Source: Solanum dulcamara
Lineage: Eukaryota > Streptophyta > Magnoliopsida > Solanales > Solanaceae
Assembly (NCBI RefSeq): GCF_947179165.1
Contig: NC_077240.1
Location: forward strand, 1,185,501-1,249,500
DNA length: 64,000 nucleotides
Reading direction: 5' to 3'
Positions 47,319 to 61,200 of this stretch are shown piece after piece; the stretch's first letter is position 1, and the number at the start of each line of letters is the position of its first letter. The notes beneath the pieces were generated by a model. It saw nothing but the letters and a program-made list of their open reading frames with translations, was not told the origin of the DNA and made no database searches. The position numbers were made by a program, and so were the translations under genes.

Positions 47319-50300
47319 TGTAATGACCTTGAGGGTCATTTTTTTTAAATTTGTGTGAAATTATCATTTTACCCCTATTATTAGTGCCCCCGAGTATTAT
47401 TTGATAGATTTGTGTAGTTGAAAGTGTCAAAATCTTAATGGTTTGTAAATTGGACAAATTCTTGAGTTTTATAGAGATAAACGGTGAAAAAGTGATTTTC
47501 AGTACCAACTGGAGCTATGGGTCTCAGAACAAAATTTCTTCAATTCTAGAAGCTCCGGAATGTGGAAATTGGTCTAGGAGAGTTTACGGAATTAGTTTTG
47601 GAGTTGTAACGAAGATTTGAGGTCTTGAGTTGGGAATTTAAGGAATTTTAGGCCAAGGTTTGACTTTGGTCAACTTTTGGAGTTTCGATACTCAGAATGA
47701 AATTTCGAAGACTTCTTTGGATTCAGGGGATGATTTTTGGTCTATAAGAAGTGTTGGATGAATTTTTAGAAGTCTCGAGCCCATTTTGGTATTTTGAAGG
47801 TCTAAGTTGGTTTAGTTGCGACTTTTTGAGTTTCGGGTCAAGGAGACCTTGAATTTGAATTTTGATGGTTCCATCAGCTATGTAATGGCCAAATTAGGCT
47901 AATAGCATTGTTGGCATGACTATCGAGGTAATCGATACGAGTTTGAGGCTATTTGACGCTTTTGACTTTGAAAGTTAACTTATGGTTGACTATGGTTCAT
48001 TCTTGGAAAACATACTTAGATGAAAATTCTGACAGCGTGATTAGTTTCAGAATATCGATTTTGGTCTAGATCGATACTTCATTTGCTTTCAGAAGTTTCT
48101 GGTCTAATTTCGAGACCCATTTTGAAATTTGGCTTAATATAACACTTTGATGTGGGATCTACTTTATATTAAAATGATCTCGTATGATAATTTCAAATAT
48201 GCCATTAAGTTCGGAATGTCGAATTTAGTGGGGTAACATATATGATTTTTTTATCGGGTTTCGAATGAATTCCGAAGGTCCGTTTGGAGACTTTAAAGAA
48301 TGCAAAAATAAATAAAAAATCTGATGCAAAAGTACAGATTTTTCAGATTTTCTCTCAACTTTGAACCCTCATTTCTAGAACTTTTCAAGTCCAAATCTGG
48401 CGATTTAAGAGTCTATCTTCAAGAAAATTTCATGAGGAGTCCATTGGTGAGCTCAGAATCTTGATTAGATGTTTTGTTGGAGGTAAGATTTGATGTTTTA
48501 AATGCTGCCTCGACTATTTTCGGATTCAAATTTTTGTAAACTTTGGAAGATGATTTTTTGGCCATCTTAGATCCGATTCAGTGATTCAAAGCTCTAAATT
48601 GTGTAGTTCTTCTGTAGCAATCCAGTAGTGAGCTCATAAACTTGATTAGGAGCTTCGTGTGAGGTAAATTCGCTAATCTAAATGTTGCCTTTATCATTTT
48701 CGAGTTGAAATTTTAATGGATTTTGGAGGATTGTTTTTTGGTCATCTTAGCTCCATTTTTAATGATTCTTGGGTCTAAATTATGAGTTTTTTTGCAAGGA
48801 ACATCATTGTAAAATTATCCTTTACCATTTTCTGCAATTATTATCTTCCATAACATCTTTAATTCAAGATTTCAAAGGTTATGGGGTTTTGTTCCAAGTT
48901 AGAAAATTGTATTTTTATGATTTGAAACTCGATTCATGCTCGATTTTAATAATTTTTTCAGCCAAGAACTTTACTTGGTGTGTAGAAGATGATTTTTAAA
49001 TAAAATTCCAAATTTGACCTTTTTCGAAAATAATTAATTTTTGGACCATTTTACCCCGGTTCCAAAACCTATCAATATAATTGTCATTGGACTCCTTGTG
49101 ATGTGTATGTTCCATTGTTGATAGTGGATTGTCATTTCGGGTGTTGAATTCGAGAGTTGCTTGATTGGTGGAGGTATTCGAGTCGGTTTCAGCAATTGAG
49201 GTAGGTTTAGCTATCCTTCTTTGAGAATGAGATGGGGTAATTAGTCATTCATATGTTATAGACTTTGGAATGGGGTTGTAGTATAATTTGAGAATGTTAT
49301 ATATATTGTGATGCTCGTGTGGGGGCTTATTTGTATTACATAGCTCGTGTAGGGGCCGTATTTGTTATCTTAATTGCTTTGAGAGCATGTGATTCATGAT
49401 TTGCCTGTAAGAGAGGATTGATCATATTATTTGACTTGTGATGCCCGCCGAAAGGGTTGAGTTGGGGGTTTTGAGCATGCGTGAGTATTGAAATATTATT
49501 GAGAAAGTGGTGAATATTTAAATTGAATTATTTCCTTCTCATTTTTATTTATTGAGGGTGAGTATCGTGTGTAGGTTAACTTTTGAGAACTTTGAATCTT
49601 GTACTACATGTTGAGTTGAATATTGCTTCCATGCCATATGTGTTTTGATGTATTAATCCGCATTCATCATATCGTGAAACATGGGAAGTTGAAAAATATG
49701 AAAACTCTTTTTGAGAAAGAAAATGAAACACCTTTAAACATTTGTATCTTGAGTCCCTGACCGAGGCAGTTTTACGGTAGGGTAATGGATGCATTGTGAT
49801 CCCTTGACCACGAGGAGGTGGCAAGGATAATGAGATATTGTGATTGAGGTATATGGTCTGCGAGACTCCCATGGGTCTTGCTTGGCAGCACAGCTCTGAA
49901 GGTGTATACGACAGGCTGTGCGACAGCTTTGATTCCACCGTACCACCACATCATTGCATCATCATATTGCATTGCATTGCATTGATATCTATGATGCTTC
50001 AATTATCTGGTTAATTGTGATTATGAGATGTTATTATGGGATTACTTTACTAGCGCCATTATATATATAAACTGGCGGCACCGATGCCGAAGTGAGACTT
50101 TTCTATATGCAGGTGGAAGCGTTCCTTAGTTTATTTCATTAGTTTGATTAATTCTTTATATACTCAGTCGGCTAAAATCTACTGATTACATGTGAATTGT
50201 CATCATCCTTACTTATGTGTCCTTTTTTGATGCAGATACTAGTCAGGGTACCTCACGTGGCAGCTAATATTTTAGCGGATTGTGTATTCTCAAATTAGTG

Positions 50301-50583
50301 GTGAGGTCCCGGAATTCGGATCATCACTAGTCTATCTTTATTTCTCAGTTTTTTGTATCATTCAGAGACTTGCATTGTATCTTCAGACTCGAACCTTGCA
50401 TTAGATGCTCTTTATACTTATGACACCATGTTTTGGAATAATTTCTTCATTGTCATTCTTTTCATTTAAATTGTGGCATGACTTTTTCTTTGGGAGTCTC
50501 GTTTGAGTTTTATTTTTTGGCTTACATATCAAATTGAGTTTTGAAATGTGTGCCATTATAACCTCAATTTTTAAATCGTGACA
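47319..50583 (+). mobile_element. Long noncoding LTR-type repeat, probable 3.3-kb solo LTR
   Basis: The segment starts TGTAATGACC and ends AAATCGTGACA, giving TG...CA termini. The flanks are GATGT and GATAT, a 4-of-5 match. It contains landmarks of a dispersed Solanaceae repeat, including 'ggtctgcgagactcccatgg', 'gacaggctgtgcgacagctt' and a CATTG run near 49964-49982. There is no gag-pol and no primer site, so I read it as a solo LTR of a Ty3/Gypsy-type element, by inference. The short minus-strand frames inside are fortuitous. Confidence 0.65.
48431..48785. repeat. Diverged tandem repeat of about 175 bp within the long LTR-type repeat
   Basis: Two consecutive blocks (about 48447-48605 and 48628-48785) share 'gtgagctca', 'cttgattag', 'gaggtaa', 'aaatg.tgcct' and 'tttttggccatcttag'. 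Identity is roughly 70% by eye. Confidence 0.6.
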
Positions 50584-51073
50584 GATATTGTCATAACTAC
50601 TAACATAGCTAATTAAGGAAACATAATAGACTATGAGGCTGGCTACTTACAAATAGTGTGTATCATTACATGCAAATAGTTAATTTGTCTTACTTATCCC
50701 ACACATACTCAAAATTAGAGTCAGATTTTATATTTTACTAATACTTGGCTTGTATCAAGCCAATATTCTTTTCAATTAACAATCCATTACCTTAAGTCGT
50801 TTAAATTTTATAGTGGATATAAAAAGAGATAGAAATATAACAAAAAAGTTCTGAAAAGATAATCAAATATGACATGATATTTATGTAGCTTATTGAAGGC
50901 ATGATCTAGATAGATATAAATTCAATGATTAGGGTAAAATGCTAGTAAGTAGTTGATCCTGTTGTACTATTTTATTCTTCAATCTTAATATTACTTGTTG
51001 TTTTTATAAGTATTACTCTTATTTAGCTTGTACTATCTTATTTTTCGATCTTAATATACTTATTTTTTTTCAA

Positions 51074-51770
51074 GATAAGTTCAAAAATACACCTAAACTA
51101 TCACATTTTTTTGAGTTTCATATCTAAACTATTGGAACTGTGAGTTTCATACCCAAACTATCACTTATTTTTTGAAGTGTGAGTTTCATTAGTGGTGTGT
51201 GTAATACACTCTCTCTATTTTTTGAAAAAAAACTTACCACATGGCATTCCACATGGATAAAATATTTACCTTAACAAAAATTAAATAAACTATTAATATT
51301 AATTAAAAGTTAAAGACTAAAGTATTTCTATCCCCCCCCCCCAAAAAAAAAAATAATCATATTTTTATAAAAAAAATTACTTTTTAAAAAGAGAATTTTT
51401 TTAATAAATAAAATTTAAAATATTTAGCTCACACACTCCACCCCCTCCCTCCCACAATCCCCATCTTTTTATTTTTGAATTTTTTAAAATTTCCTTTATA
51501 AAATATTTTTAAAAAATTCATACTTCACCCCCTCCCCCACTCCTTCCTAAAAAATGTTCTTATTTTTATTTTAAAAAAAATAAAATGATACCCACTCCAT
51601 CTAACCATCCGCTCTTAATTTATATATACTTTATATACTTTTCTCTTTTTGTATTAGATATGTACATATATTTTTAGAGAATTTTTTTTTCTACTGTGTA
51701 CCGAATATAATAGAAATAAAATTTTATTTTTAAGAAAAGTCTTGCGACAAGTAAAAAATATTTTTCAAAA

Positions 51771-51810
<40 letters not shown>

Positions 51811-52340
51811 AACACAAAACAAGAGAAAAATTTGAAAGCGGAGGGTTAGGTGGGGCGGGGTAGATTCTTTAAAAAAAAATTGAAATTATTATTTGAAGGG
51901 GGGGGGGAGGAGAGATGGAGTAAGATTTTTTTAAAAAAAAATTATATAAAAATTTAATAAATAAAAATAAAATTAGGGGGGGAGAGGAGTATGGTGAGAG
52001 AAAGTGGTGGAGTGAAGTAAGAAAAATATTTTATATTTTTATTTTATAATTTTTTATGGCAGGAGATAGTAATAACTTAATCTTTAATTTTAACTAATTG
52101 TAATAATTTTTTAAATTTTTGTTAAGGTGAAATGTTTTGTTAATGTGGAGTGTAATGTTGTAATTTTTTAAAATAAAAAAGAGAGTGTAGTACACACACC
52201 ATATTGAGAATGAAATAAAAGAGAGAGGTGTGTTTCTCAAACTAATAAGTGATAGTTTAGATATGAAACTCATACTCTTAATAGTTTAGGTATGGAACTC
52301 AAAAAAGGAGGATGGTTTATGTGTGTTTTTGACACTTATC
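51074..52340. mobile_element. Near-palindromic foldback element, about 1.27 kb
   Basis: The outer arms pair strongly: left 'gtgagtttcatacccaaact' and 'atcacttatt' against right 'aataagtgatagtttagata' and 'tgaaactcatactc'. The arms continue inward: a C11 tract near 51332 pairs with a G10 tract near 51896, and further CT-rich with GA-rich blocks. The centre is an (AT)n run at 51779-51808. No transposase frame and no clear duplication. It probably forms a long hairpin when single-stranded. Confidence 0.75.
51779..51808. repeat. (AT)n microsatellite at the foldback centre
   Basis: An uninterrupted AT dinucleotide run of about 30 bp follows an A tract. It sits at the symmetry centre of the surrounding inverted repeat. 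Confidence 0.9.
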
Positions 52341-54064
52341 TCTTGTTTTCATTTGTTTCAAGTAACCGGCCGGAGGTATTTTTTGTTAATGTTATTGTTC
52401 TCTAAATCTTCATTGCTTTTACTTGGATATGTTTTATTTGAGTCGAGTGTTTATCGAAAATAATCTTTTTACCTTTACATGAATAAGATTACGACTTGCG
52501 TACACAACATCCTCTTAAACCTCGCTTGCGGTATACAACAGTAAAGTAAAGTTTAAATTCTAATCTTAAAACACAGAAGGTGATGAATTGGGGATTTTAA
52601 TCAAACAATGGATGCTCTTGAATTTACAAACCAGACAGTATGTAACTAGTATACATATATATATATAAATGGGATACTAATATATATGTTAGATGTGATG
52701 ATAACTTTTACTAAATTATTACTGCAAGAGGATGACGTTTATTTTACTAATTTGTTTTCAATGTCACGCATTATAAATTCTCTGAAAATTTTTGGGACTA
52801 CAAATCTGCAATGTTTAACTAGTACTGATGATAAAATTTTGTCAGCCAAAATTCCTAAAAATGAAATCAAGTTTTCATATATAACTAACAGTTGCAGTAA
52901 AATGAGAGCAACATGAAGAGAGTGCAAAATTGTTTGCTACAAATTAAGACAAAAGAGAGTGAACAATTTAGCAGTCAAAGGAAGGTAGAGGGGACAAAAC
53001 TACTCAGAGAATGTTTCTGGTCCCATCAATATATATATGTCATGTCATGTCTGCAAAGCGTGACAAAAAACAAATTATCATGTGCCAATTTTGAACTTGT
53101 ATTTACCCAACAACTAGCATCAATATGTTGCACTTGATCTTAAGTTTTATGGTTATTGACCTAAATTCACTAGACTAGTAGTCACTATAACAATAAAATC
53201 ATAAAACTGTATTTTCTTTATGTCAAAATAATTAAACTCTAGACTCGCCATATATAGCAACGAAGTCATGACATTTTCCCACGATAACGATGAAATAAAT
53301 ACCCATAAAGGTGACTTTACTGTTATGCAATGAGTAAATTTTTTGTGATTTTCTAATTCTCGATCATGTTGTTAAGTTCAAATATTAGAAATGTGACAAT
53401 TATAATGAGTAACTTTCAATTACTTTAATCAGTGTCAAGTTATCGTGAATAAAATTGTGAACTCTCAACAATTACTACAAATATGCTTCTTTGTCTTGAA
53501 TTGTAGGAATATTGTTATATTGGGTTGGGTCTTCTCATGAAGGATGCTAATTAGAATTCATCAAGTCTTGTGAAAATTTAGACGATTAAACCTGCATAAA
53601 TAAAGAAAAATCATAAATCTCGTAAACTAATATTTACAATTGAAATACTATCTGAACTTTTATTTAAAAGAATTCTGACCTCATTATGTTTAACCATCAT
53701 AACATTACAAATAATCAATGATAACTCTAGGTGACACATTCAAATTCATAAATACCTCTGTAAAAAGCAGAAGACACGTATAATTAAAGGTTCTTGGGGA
53801 CTGAATAGTACCAAAAAAAAAACATTTTGCCTTTTAAACCAAAAAAAAATGCAGGTTAAATAAATATGAATTTAGGCACTTTTTCTTTTGTGAATTTTCT
53901 TTTTGTCTTGCACTAGCAATCAGTATGCTCTATCTAGTCCCCTTAACTTTTCTGAGGGAATGGTGAAATTTGCCAACTTTTAACACTTTTTGCTGTTTTA
54001 TTTTATGATAAAAGCATTTGTCCTTTTATTCTTTCTTGTCTTGGTTTTGGGGATTTTGTGTTGA
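52341..54064. other. Noncoding intergenic DNA
   Basis: A short block near 52488-52525 ('acttgcgtacacaacatcct', 'cgcttgcggtatacaac') may be a diverged SINE piece. No gene is supported. Confidence 0.4.
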
Positions 54065-54798
54065 GAGCATATCCGACCCTCTCTATTTTACTCCTCAAAT
54101 ATAGAGAATAGAAACTAAAATAGAGAATATCTTCTCCAATTATTCTCTAATTCACCTGTTTACTCTCCAATTATAGAGTGTTTAATAGTAGTTCTGCAAA
54201 TTTGAAGAACTATTATTCACACACTCTATTTCACTTTTTAATTATTATATTTTATTTCTATTATACAACATTTGTAGTTAAGATATTATAAATCATATAA
54301 GACCATTAATTAAATATTTAATATTCGTGATTCTTTTTAATGTAATATAACATTCTAAAAAATATATTATTTAATATATACTACTTTCATCCCGAATTAA
54401 TAATATTTCTAATATATATATTTTTAATTTTCCTCAAATATTTCAAATATATATTTTTTTATTTTTCGTCAAATATTTAAGTGATATGATTTAAAATTAT
54501 TATTAATTTTCACTATGAAGAATGAACAAAATTTAAATTATATGAATATATATAATTTTAGATTAAATAAAAGAATTTGAAAAGAATAAAATTTTATATC
54601 ACATGAAAATTATGTATGGTGATTATTTGGAATAGGGAAAGAAAAGATTTATATTATGAAAAAGAAAATAAAAATAATAATATAATATTGACGAGAGAGA
54701 GAAGATTATATTTCTCTATTAGAAGTTAATTTGTTGTCTCAAAAAATAGAGAACTCTATATTTAGAGTGTAAAATAAAGGGTAAAATTGGAGATGCCC
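54065..54798. mobile_element. MITE-like element with GAGCATCTCC-type ends
   Basis: The left end 'gagcatatccgaccctctct' and 'attttactcctcaaatatag' mirrors the right end 'tctatatttagagtgtaaaa' and 'aattggagatgccc'. Both arms carry repeated 'ctctatttt'/'aaaatagag' blocks. The ends resemble those of widespread plant hAT-related MITEs. I could not find an exact duplication. Confidence 0.6.
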
Positions 54799-57340
54799 AA
54801 TTTGGGTCAAAAAAACCTCACATTGAGAAGAAAAGTTGCTGCCTAACAAAGATAATTTTATGTCCAGTAAACTTTACTGGACCTTAAAACTTCTGATTAT
54901 ATTGTGTTTCATTGGTAGCTATAAGGAAGCATGTTTAGCAAAATACTGTAACAAATTACTATAGCATGAGAAAAAATTGGTGGAAAAAGGAGATAAGAAG
55001 GAATTACAAGAGAAAGCGCAATTCCAAAGGCACATGATCTTACAATTCTCAAAGAATAGATTTGTCCTTATGTCTCTAAAATGTGTGAAGATTATAGTGT
55101 TAAAGAAAACATGATTTTTTATGGGTAATTGGGGCATAAAATATGTAACGTAATTGAAAAAATAGTGGAGAGTTTAAGTTTAAGCAAAAAAAATTAATCG
55201 ACCTCAAAAATTAATTAAGGTGAAAATTGTTCAAAAACATATAGAGACAACCATTCATTCTCTCAACTAATTGAGACACTTAGCACCTTCCTGCATAAAA
55301 TTGGACATCTAAAATATGAATAACACAACATGAAATTTCAATCAAAAAAAAATTTAATTGAATTTCAAAATGTGGTCATATAAATTAAGACGAATGGAGT
55401 AATAATTATGAAAAGATGAATTTATATACTATACTTCAAAATGTGTAATATTGAACATGGTAAATTGAAAGAAGCAATGGATTGGATGAAATTCTCGAGA
55501 CAATAAAGTTTTTTCCTCCCAAAGCCATGTGATAAAAGCAGCTTCTTCTTCTTGCTATAAAGCGACCACGCCCCTTTGCCTCTAATCATACGGTCTATTT
55601 TCTTATAATTCTCTGGTTTTCAACTTTTTTTTATTCGATATTTGCTATTCATGTTGAATTGTTTGAATTTGCATCGCTTAAAAATTTATTTTCTAGAAAA
55701 AAATTAATTTATTACATTAAAAATTAAAAATCAAAACCTCTAATCGATCCGCTTGCAGCGTCACGTCCTTTGGTGGGCTCGTTTTAGGGGTGTTCAAAAT
55801 CGAACCGTAATCAGTAAGTCAATCGTAAAATTGGCTTATTGGTATTGGGTTATCGACTAAATGGTTAGGAAACAAATGAAAAGTTCATAATTAACGACTT
55901 ATTGGTGTGGGGGTGAATTATTCAATTTTCTTATTGGGTAAACCGTTAACTCATTAAGAATTACCATACTTACACTTTTATTTTAGGTATATTAGCTTTA
56001 TTTAATATCTTATCAAATATATAAGAGTAATTATATATTTTTTTCCTTTGTTAGTCCTAACTCCTAAAGCCGTAAAGCCAAGAAAACTTATTTATTTTCC
56101 TATAATTATATATTTTGTCTTAAAGAATAGAGAGCAAGTCAGCAAACTCAAAAAAAACACTAAAATTTAAAAGAGGTAAAGGCATAAAGAAGTCTGTGGC
56201 TCACTGCATTTAAAATAGTGAAAAAAATCATCTTTTTGTAAGGTGCGTCATTGAAAAAAAGGTACCATAAAAATTAGAGGATAATCAATACACCACTCGA
56301 TAACCATCCGATAATTGCTAATTTGTTACCGAACAAACAACTATCTTATAGGTTGGGTAGCAGATTAGTAAATTTAAAAATCGATATCCGATAGGTCAAA
56401 TCGTTAAGTCAAATTATCCGTCCGATAAGCAGTCCTTTCCTTTATTACTATTTTCCTTATTATTATTCTTTGTTTTTCTGTCCTTTGTCTCCCTAGTCTA
56501 AACTAAACTTTGGTATTAAATTAGATCAGATTAATTTAAATATTTAAAAACTATACGTATAATATTATAAATTATAATTTTTTTTTATAATTATATCTTA
56601 TAATACTAGTTAAAGTTCAAGCTATTTGACTTTTGAAAAACAAAACAAGAGGATGTAGAATAAAAACTCACAATGAGAAGAAAATTTTAAAATGATAATG
56701 TACTGTATCTATACCTAAACAATTGGCTTTTGCCAAACTTTTAATGCAAAAAGATGTTTTAAGAGGTTATTACTTATTAGTATTAATGACATTGAATTTG
56801 ACGTCATTATCACACCAGATAAAGAAAGAATTAGAATACTTAATTAAAGTACAATGTGAATTAGGCAATGTTCATCTTTTCCTGTTTTAGACGGAAGTAT
56901 TCAGTAGTACTTGATAGTTTTACTTTAAAAATACAATAACAAATCATAGGTTAGGCTAAATTAATCAAATGTTATATTGCTCCCCACATATTATATCATG
57001 GGAAGAAGAGAAACCCACTCGTGCAAATAAGCCAGTCACGCTCCCATAATTACATTAACATCTGCACTAAATGACAATACTTTTAATCATGTTTACATTT
57101 AATTAATAAATTAATTTGCTTAAATTAAAAGATTTAATCATAGGAACAATTGCGTTGGGCACGCAAACCATGGGTATTCGTCAAAGCTCGCAAAGTTGAA
57201 CTGTTTCAACTTGGAAGCTACATAAACCAAGATTTTTCTACACTTCCCCAAAATCACACCCATTGTAAGTTTAAAGAGGTAATACTAAGGTTTAATAACC
57301 AACATGAATTGTAGTGCAATTTTTGGACTGCATCACCCTT
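54799..57340. other. Intergenic DNA with one MITE-like segment
   Basis: From about 55786 to 56430 the sequence 'aggggtgttcaaaatcgaac' and following 'ttattggtat.gggttatcg' blocks resemble a dispersed MITE. Its right end was not clearly matched. No gene is supported elsewhere. Confidence 0.4.
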
Positions 57341-57344
57341 AATT

Positions 57345-57482
57345 AAATATTTCGAGTTCGAACCCTGAACATAGAGAAAGTCCTATTGGGAGTGCCACTT
57401 CATGGGCCCTGCGGTGTGCGATCCAAATTAAATCGAGACTTTAGTGCGGACTCCGGATACTGGATGAGAAATAAAAAAAAAA
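57345..57482 (+). mobile_element. SINE-like element with A tail
   Basis: It contains the B-box-like GAGTTCGAACCCTG (57350-57363), 'ctattgggagtgccacttc', 'gcgatccaaattaaatcgag' and 'ggactccggatactggatg', and ends in an A run up to 57482. The plan matches the 5600-5790 remnant. The tRNA-like 5' half is diverged. Confidence 0.6.
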
Positions 57483-57560
57483 GTTTATAAGTAAAGTGCA
57501 TATAGATAAAAATCAGATAAACATTATAAGTTGATTATCCCAATTTATAATTTTATCGTA

Positions 57561-57792
57561 CTCCTTTTGTTCATGTTTACTTATTGTTTATGTTTGACTT
57601 GATATACTTCTTTAAAAAGATAAATAATATAATAATTTTATTATATCCCTCCTTAATTACTGTAAGTACTCGTTTAAGTGTTGAAAAATGAAGAATAGTT
57701 CTTGATAATAAAAATGAAGTAAGTATAAAATAAGAAATTATCTTTTGAATTTCTAAACAGAGAAAAATGGACAAGTAAGTGGACGGAGGGAA
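57561..57792. mobile_element. Stowaway-like MITE
   Basis: The left end 'ctccttttgttcatgtttac' mirrors the right end 'gtaagtggacggagggaa'. TA flanks both ends (57559-57560 and 57793-57794). It lies about 490 bp upstream of the LAX start codon. Confidence 0.65.
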
Positions 57793-58107
57793 TAGCTCGT
57801 AAGCATTTTTTTTCTTTGACCAAGACTTATTTCATCAAAATAATATAATATACTTAACTCAATAAAATACAATACAATATATTATGAAACTACTTGCAAG
57901 TTTTATTCAATACCAAAAAAATTCAACAATGGACGTGTTTGTTGTTCAAGTTACAACTAGTGGACACATTCTAATCGTTTAACTCTTGTTATGAATTCCC
58001 ACCCTTCAAAAACACCATAGACCCCATTTTCCTCGACCCTTTCTTCTCCTTTTTTTTTTGGAAAAAGAAAAGCTAAAAAGGACAAGCAAGGTGAGGAAAG
58101 GGGTGTA

Positions 58108-58113
58108 GAGACA
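58108..58113 (-). promoter_or_regulatory. AuxRE-like TGTCTC upstream of LAX
   Basis: GAGACA on the plus strand is TGTCTC on the minus strand, the canonical auxin response element. It lies about 170 bp upstream of the LAX start and 41 bp upstream of the TATA candidate. A single hexamer is weak evidence, but its position is suggestive for an auxin-transport gene. Confidence 0.35.
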
Positions 58114-58153
58114 GGCCCACCCAACAAAGTTGTTTTAACATTCATTTCTCTAA

Positions 58154-58161
58154 TATAAATA
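58154..58161 (+). promoter_or_regulatory. TATA box candidate for LAX
   Basis: TATAAATA lies 124 bp upstream of the ATG at 58285, consistent with a leader of about 90 bp. Confidence 0.55.
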
Positions 58162-58284
58162 TAGCATAGACCAGTATACCTCCTTACTAGACAGCCAACT
58201 CTGTTTTAAGTCCATTACAGTAGTAAACTGTGCCTATACCACATATTTTAGCAAGGAGAGGGTATAAGGAGGGGAAAAAAAAAG

Positions 58285-61200
58285 ATGGAAACTTCAGAAA
58301 AAGTAGTGGAAACCGTGATAGTAGGAAATTATGTTGAAATGGAGAGTGAAGGAAAGCCTAATAATAATGACATCAAATCCAAAATCTCTAATTTATTCTG
58401 GCATGGTGGCTCTGCTTATGATGCTTGGTTTAGCTGTGCTTCTAATCAGGTATTAATTTAGTAAATTTTCATTAATCCTTCTTTCTCAAACACATTAAAT
58501 GTAAGTTTCATTTTAATTTCAGGTAGCTCAAGTGCTATTGACACTACCATACTCATTTTCTCAACTGGGAATGCTCTCTGGGGTTTCATTTCAACTCTTC
58601 TACGGTTTATTAGGCAGTTGGACTGCTTATCTCATTAGCATTCTCTACATTGAATACCGAACAAGAAAGGAAAGAGAAAAAGTCGATTTCCGCAATCACG
58701 TCATTCAGGTAGCGTACACAGAATTTTTCATAAGCAACATATGTAGATTTGTTCCAATAAAAAGCTTTTCAGGTTTCGAAGGGGTGTTTTTCTTTAATTT
58801 CGTATTTATCTTAAGGACACTCCGACAAGATATAAGTTAATACTACTAAATTAATTTAATAGTTAATCTGCGACAGAAAATCACTACTAAATTAACTCTA
58901 TAAATCCATTTTTTCACATGGCATTCTAATCAAACTATAGTATTTTTTAATATGATTTTTTTTGTGTGTACAGTGGTTTGAAGTTCTTGATGGGTTACTT
59001 GGAAAGCATTGGAGGAACGTTGGTTTGGCATTTAATTGCACTTTTCTTCTGTTTGGATCTGTCATTCAACTTATAGCCTGTGCAAGGTTTGTTTCTTTAA
59101 CTTTTCTAACCCCCCCTGTATATTCTGCTTTATTTTTTTCTACTGATATTAATTTATTTATTGAAATTTTGCAGCAATATATATTACATTAATGATAATT
59201 TGGACAAAAGAACTTGGACTTATATTTTTGGAGCTTGTTGTGCAACTACTGTATTCATTCCATCTTTTCACAACTACCGAATCTGGTCTTTTCTTGGCTT
59301 ATTAATGACCACTTACACTGCTTGGTATCTTACTGTCGCATCACTCCTCCATGGACAGGTATTTAATTTCACGTATGATTATTTACGAATTTTTTTCTTA
59401 ATCGAATTAAAGTAATTGAAACTTTACATAATATACCGCGTCCTTAGAGTTCTGAATTTTAGTTGTGATACATATGAATTCGAATCACAAACATCTAGTC
59501 CACTAGCTTATATTGCCGACTTACTACAAATATTATCAAATACACATGCTTTGACATTTTTTTTGAAGAGTTTGAATAACAAATTGATCTTAACTAGCTA
59601 AGTGAACAGCCAAGAAAACCTATTAACATATCTATACATATGTGGAGATTCATGAATAATTAATTGGTAATTTGAAATGTGAATCATGAATTAATGTTTT
59701 TTATTTCTTGTAATAAAATCAGGTGGAGGGGGTGAAGCATTCAGGTCCAACAAAAATGGTTCTATATTTCACAGGAGCAACAAACATTCTCTACACATTT
59801 GGAGGACATGCCGTTACAGTGTAAGACATCTTAATTAATTTATTTATTGCAAATTATGTCCTTTCTTAACAAAATTCACATAAGGCTGAAATTATAAAAT
59901 TGAAGCGGAATTTAAATCAAAACTACTTAATTTTACCACATCTAGCTCCCGCCTCAACATTATTCTTGTGTGAAAATAACTTAACCTAGACTAGTTTCGA
60001 CATATTCTGAAGAAGTGGACTATAGTATATAGAATCATTTTGTCTAATAGAGATTAAATATTCCCTCAAAACTTTAACATTTACTACGTGGTGACCAATC
60101 CTTGTCAAAACACTATTATTGTTATTCTCCATACAACTTGTACATATAACCTGTTAACTTTTACTTTTAGCTTTTTACATGCATTCTGCATTTTATTTTA
60201 TTTTTCAATTTGGCAGAGTGCTTTTCTCAGGCATGGGAAGAAAAAAGTCATTACATCCTGTGAACCCTTTTTACCCTTTTTAAGTTAGAAAGCAAAATAT
60301 CTTTTTCGAATCACTTTTTTTTTTCTTACTGAATCAATGAATGGTTAAATGCTCTGAACATCTCTATCTTTTATTTTTCTTTTTTCTGTTTTCTAACAAA
60401 CTTAAAACTAACCATTAACCAAGGAAAAGAAGCAAGAAATAATTAAGTCCCATCATAAATATGAAAGGGACTGCAAATAAATCTTGATATTTACTCAACT
60501 AGATTTTTAGGTTCTGTGAACTGTAAAAGGCATTCAATTGTATTAGGTTGTGGCATGGATATAGGTCAGTAGCTTGTACGTACATTGAAAAGAAACAATT
60601 TTGAAACTTATAATTTACCTAAGTCATTAAATATTTGAGTGACTATAAATCATTTTATTAAAGGGTAAAAATTCAAAAATAAATTGTTTTTTTAAATATG
60701 AAACGTCACATTTTGTGGGGGACAAGACTAAAAATGAATTGATATAGAGGGAAAAAATCACTAATATATAATATGAATTTAACTTATATACACTTACAAT
60801 AAAGTATTTTTATACTGATAAGTTACCTTTATTTTTCAGATTATTAATCTATGTCACTTTTCATTGACTGCTACATATAGTTATGTTTTATGTAATCTAA
60901 GAGTGTTAATAAAGATTTATCATATTACTATGTAGTGATAAAATAGGGTGAAGAGACTAATGTTTTGTGATTTTTGGGCAGAGAAATAATGCACGCGATG
61001 TGGAAACCCCAAAAGTTTAAGGCAATCTACTTATGGGCAACTCTTTATGTGTTAACACTGACCCTTCCATCCGCAGCATCAGTGTATTGGGCATTTGGAG
61101 ATCTGTTACTTGATCACTCCAATGCATTTTCTCTCCTTCCTAAATCACTCTTTAGAGACATGGCTGTCATCCTCATGCTCATTCATCAGGCACTTCCCTT

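Noticed and set aside
49576..50002. Three overlapping minus-strand frames of 71-120 codons
   Set aside because: They lie in the noncoding 3.3-kb LTR-type repeat, overlap one another and show no family features.
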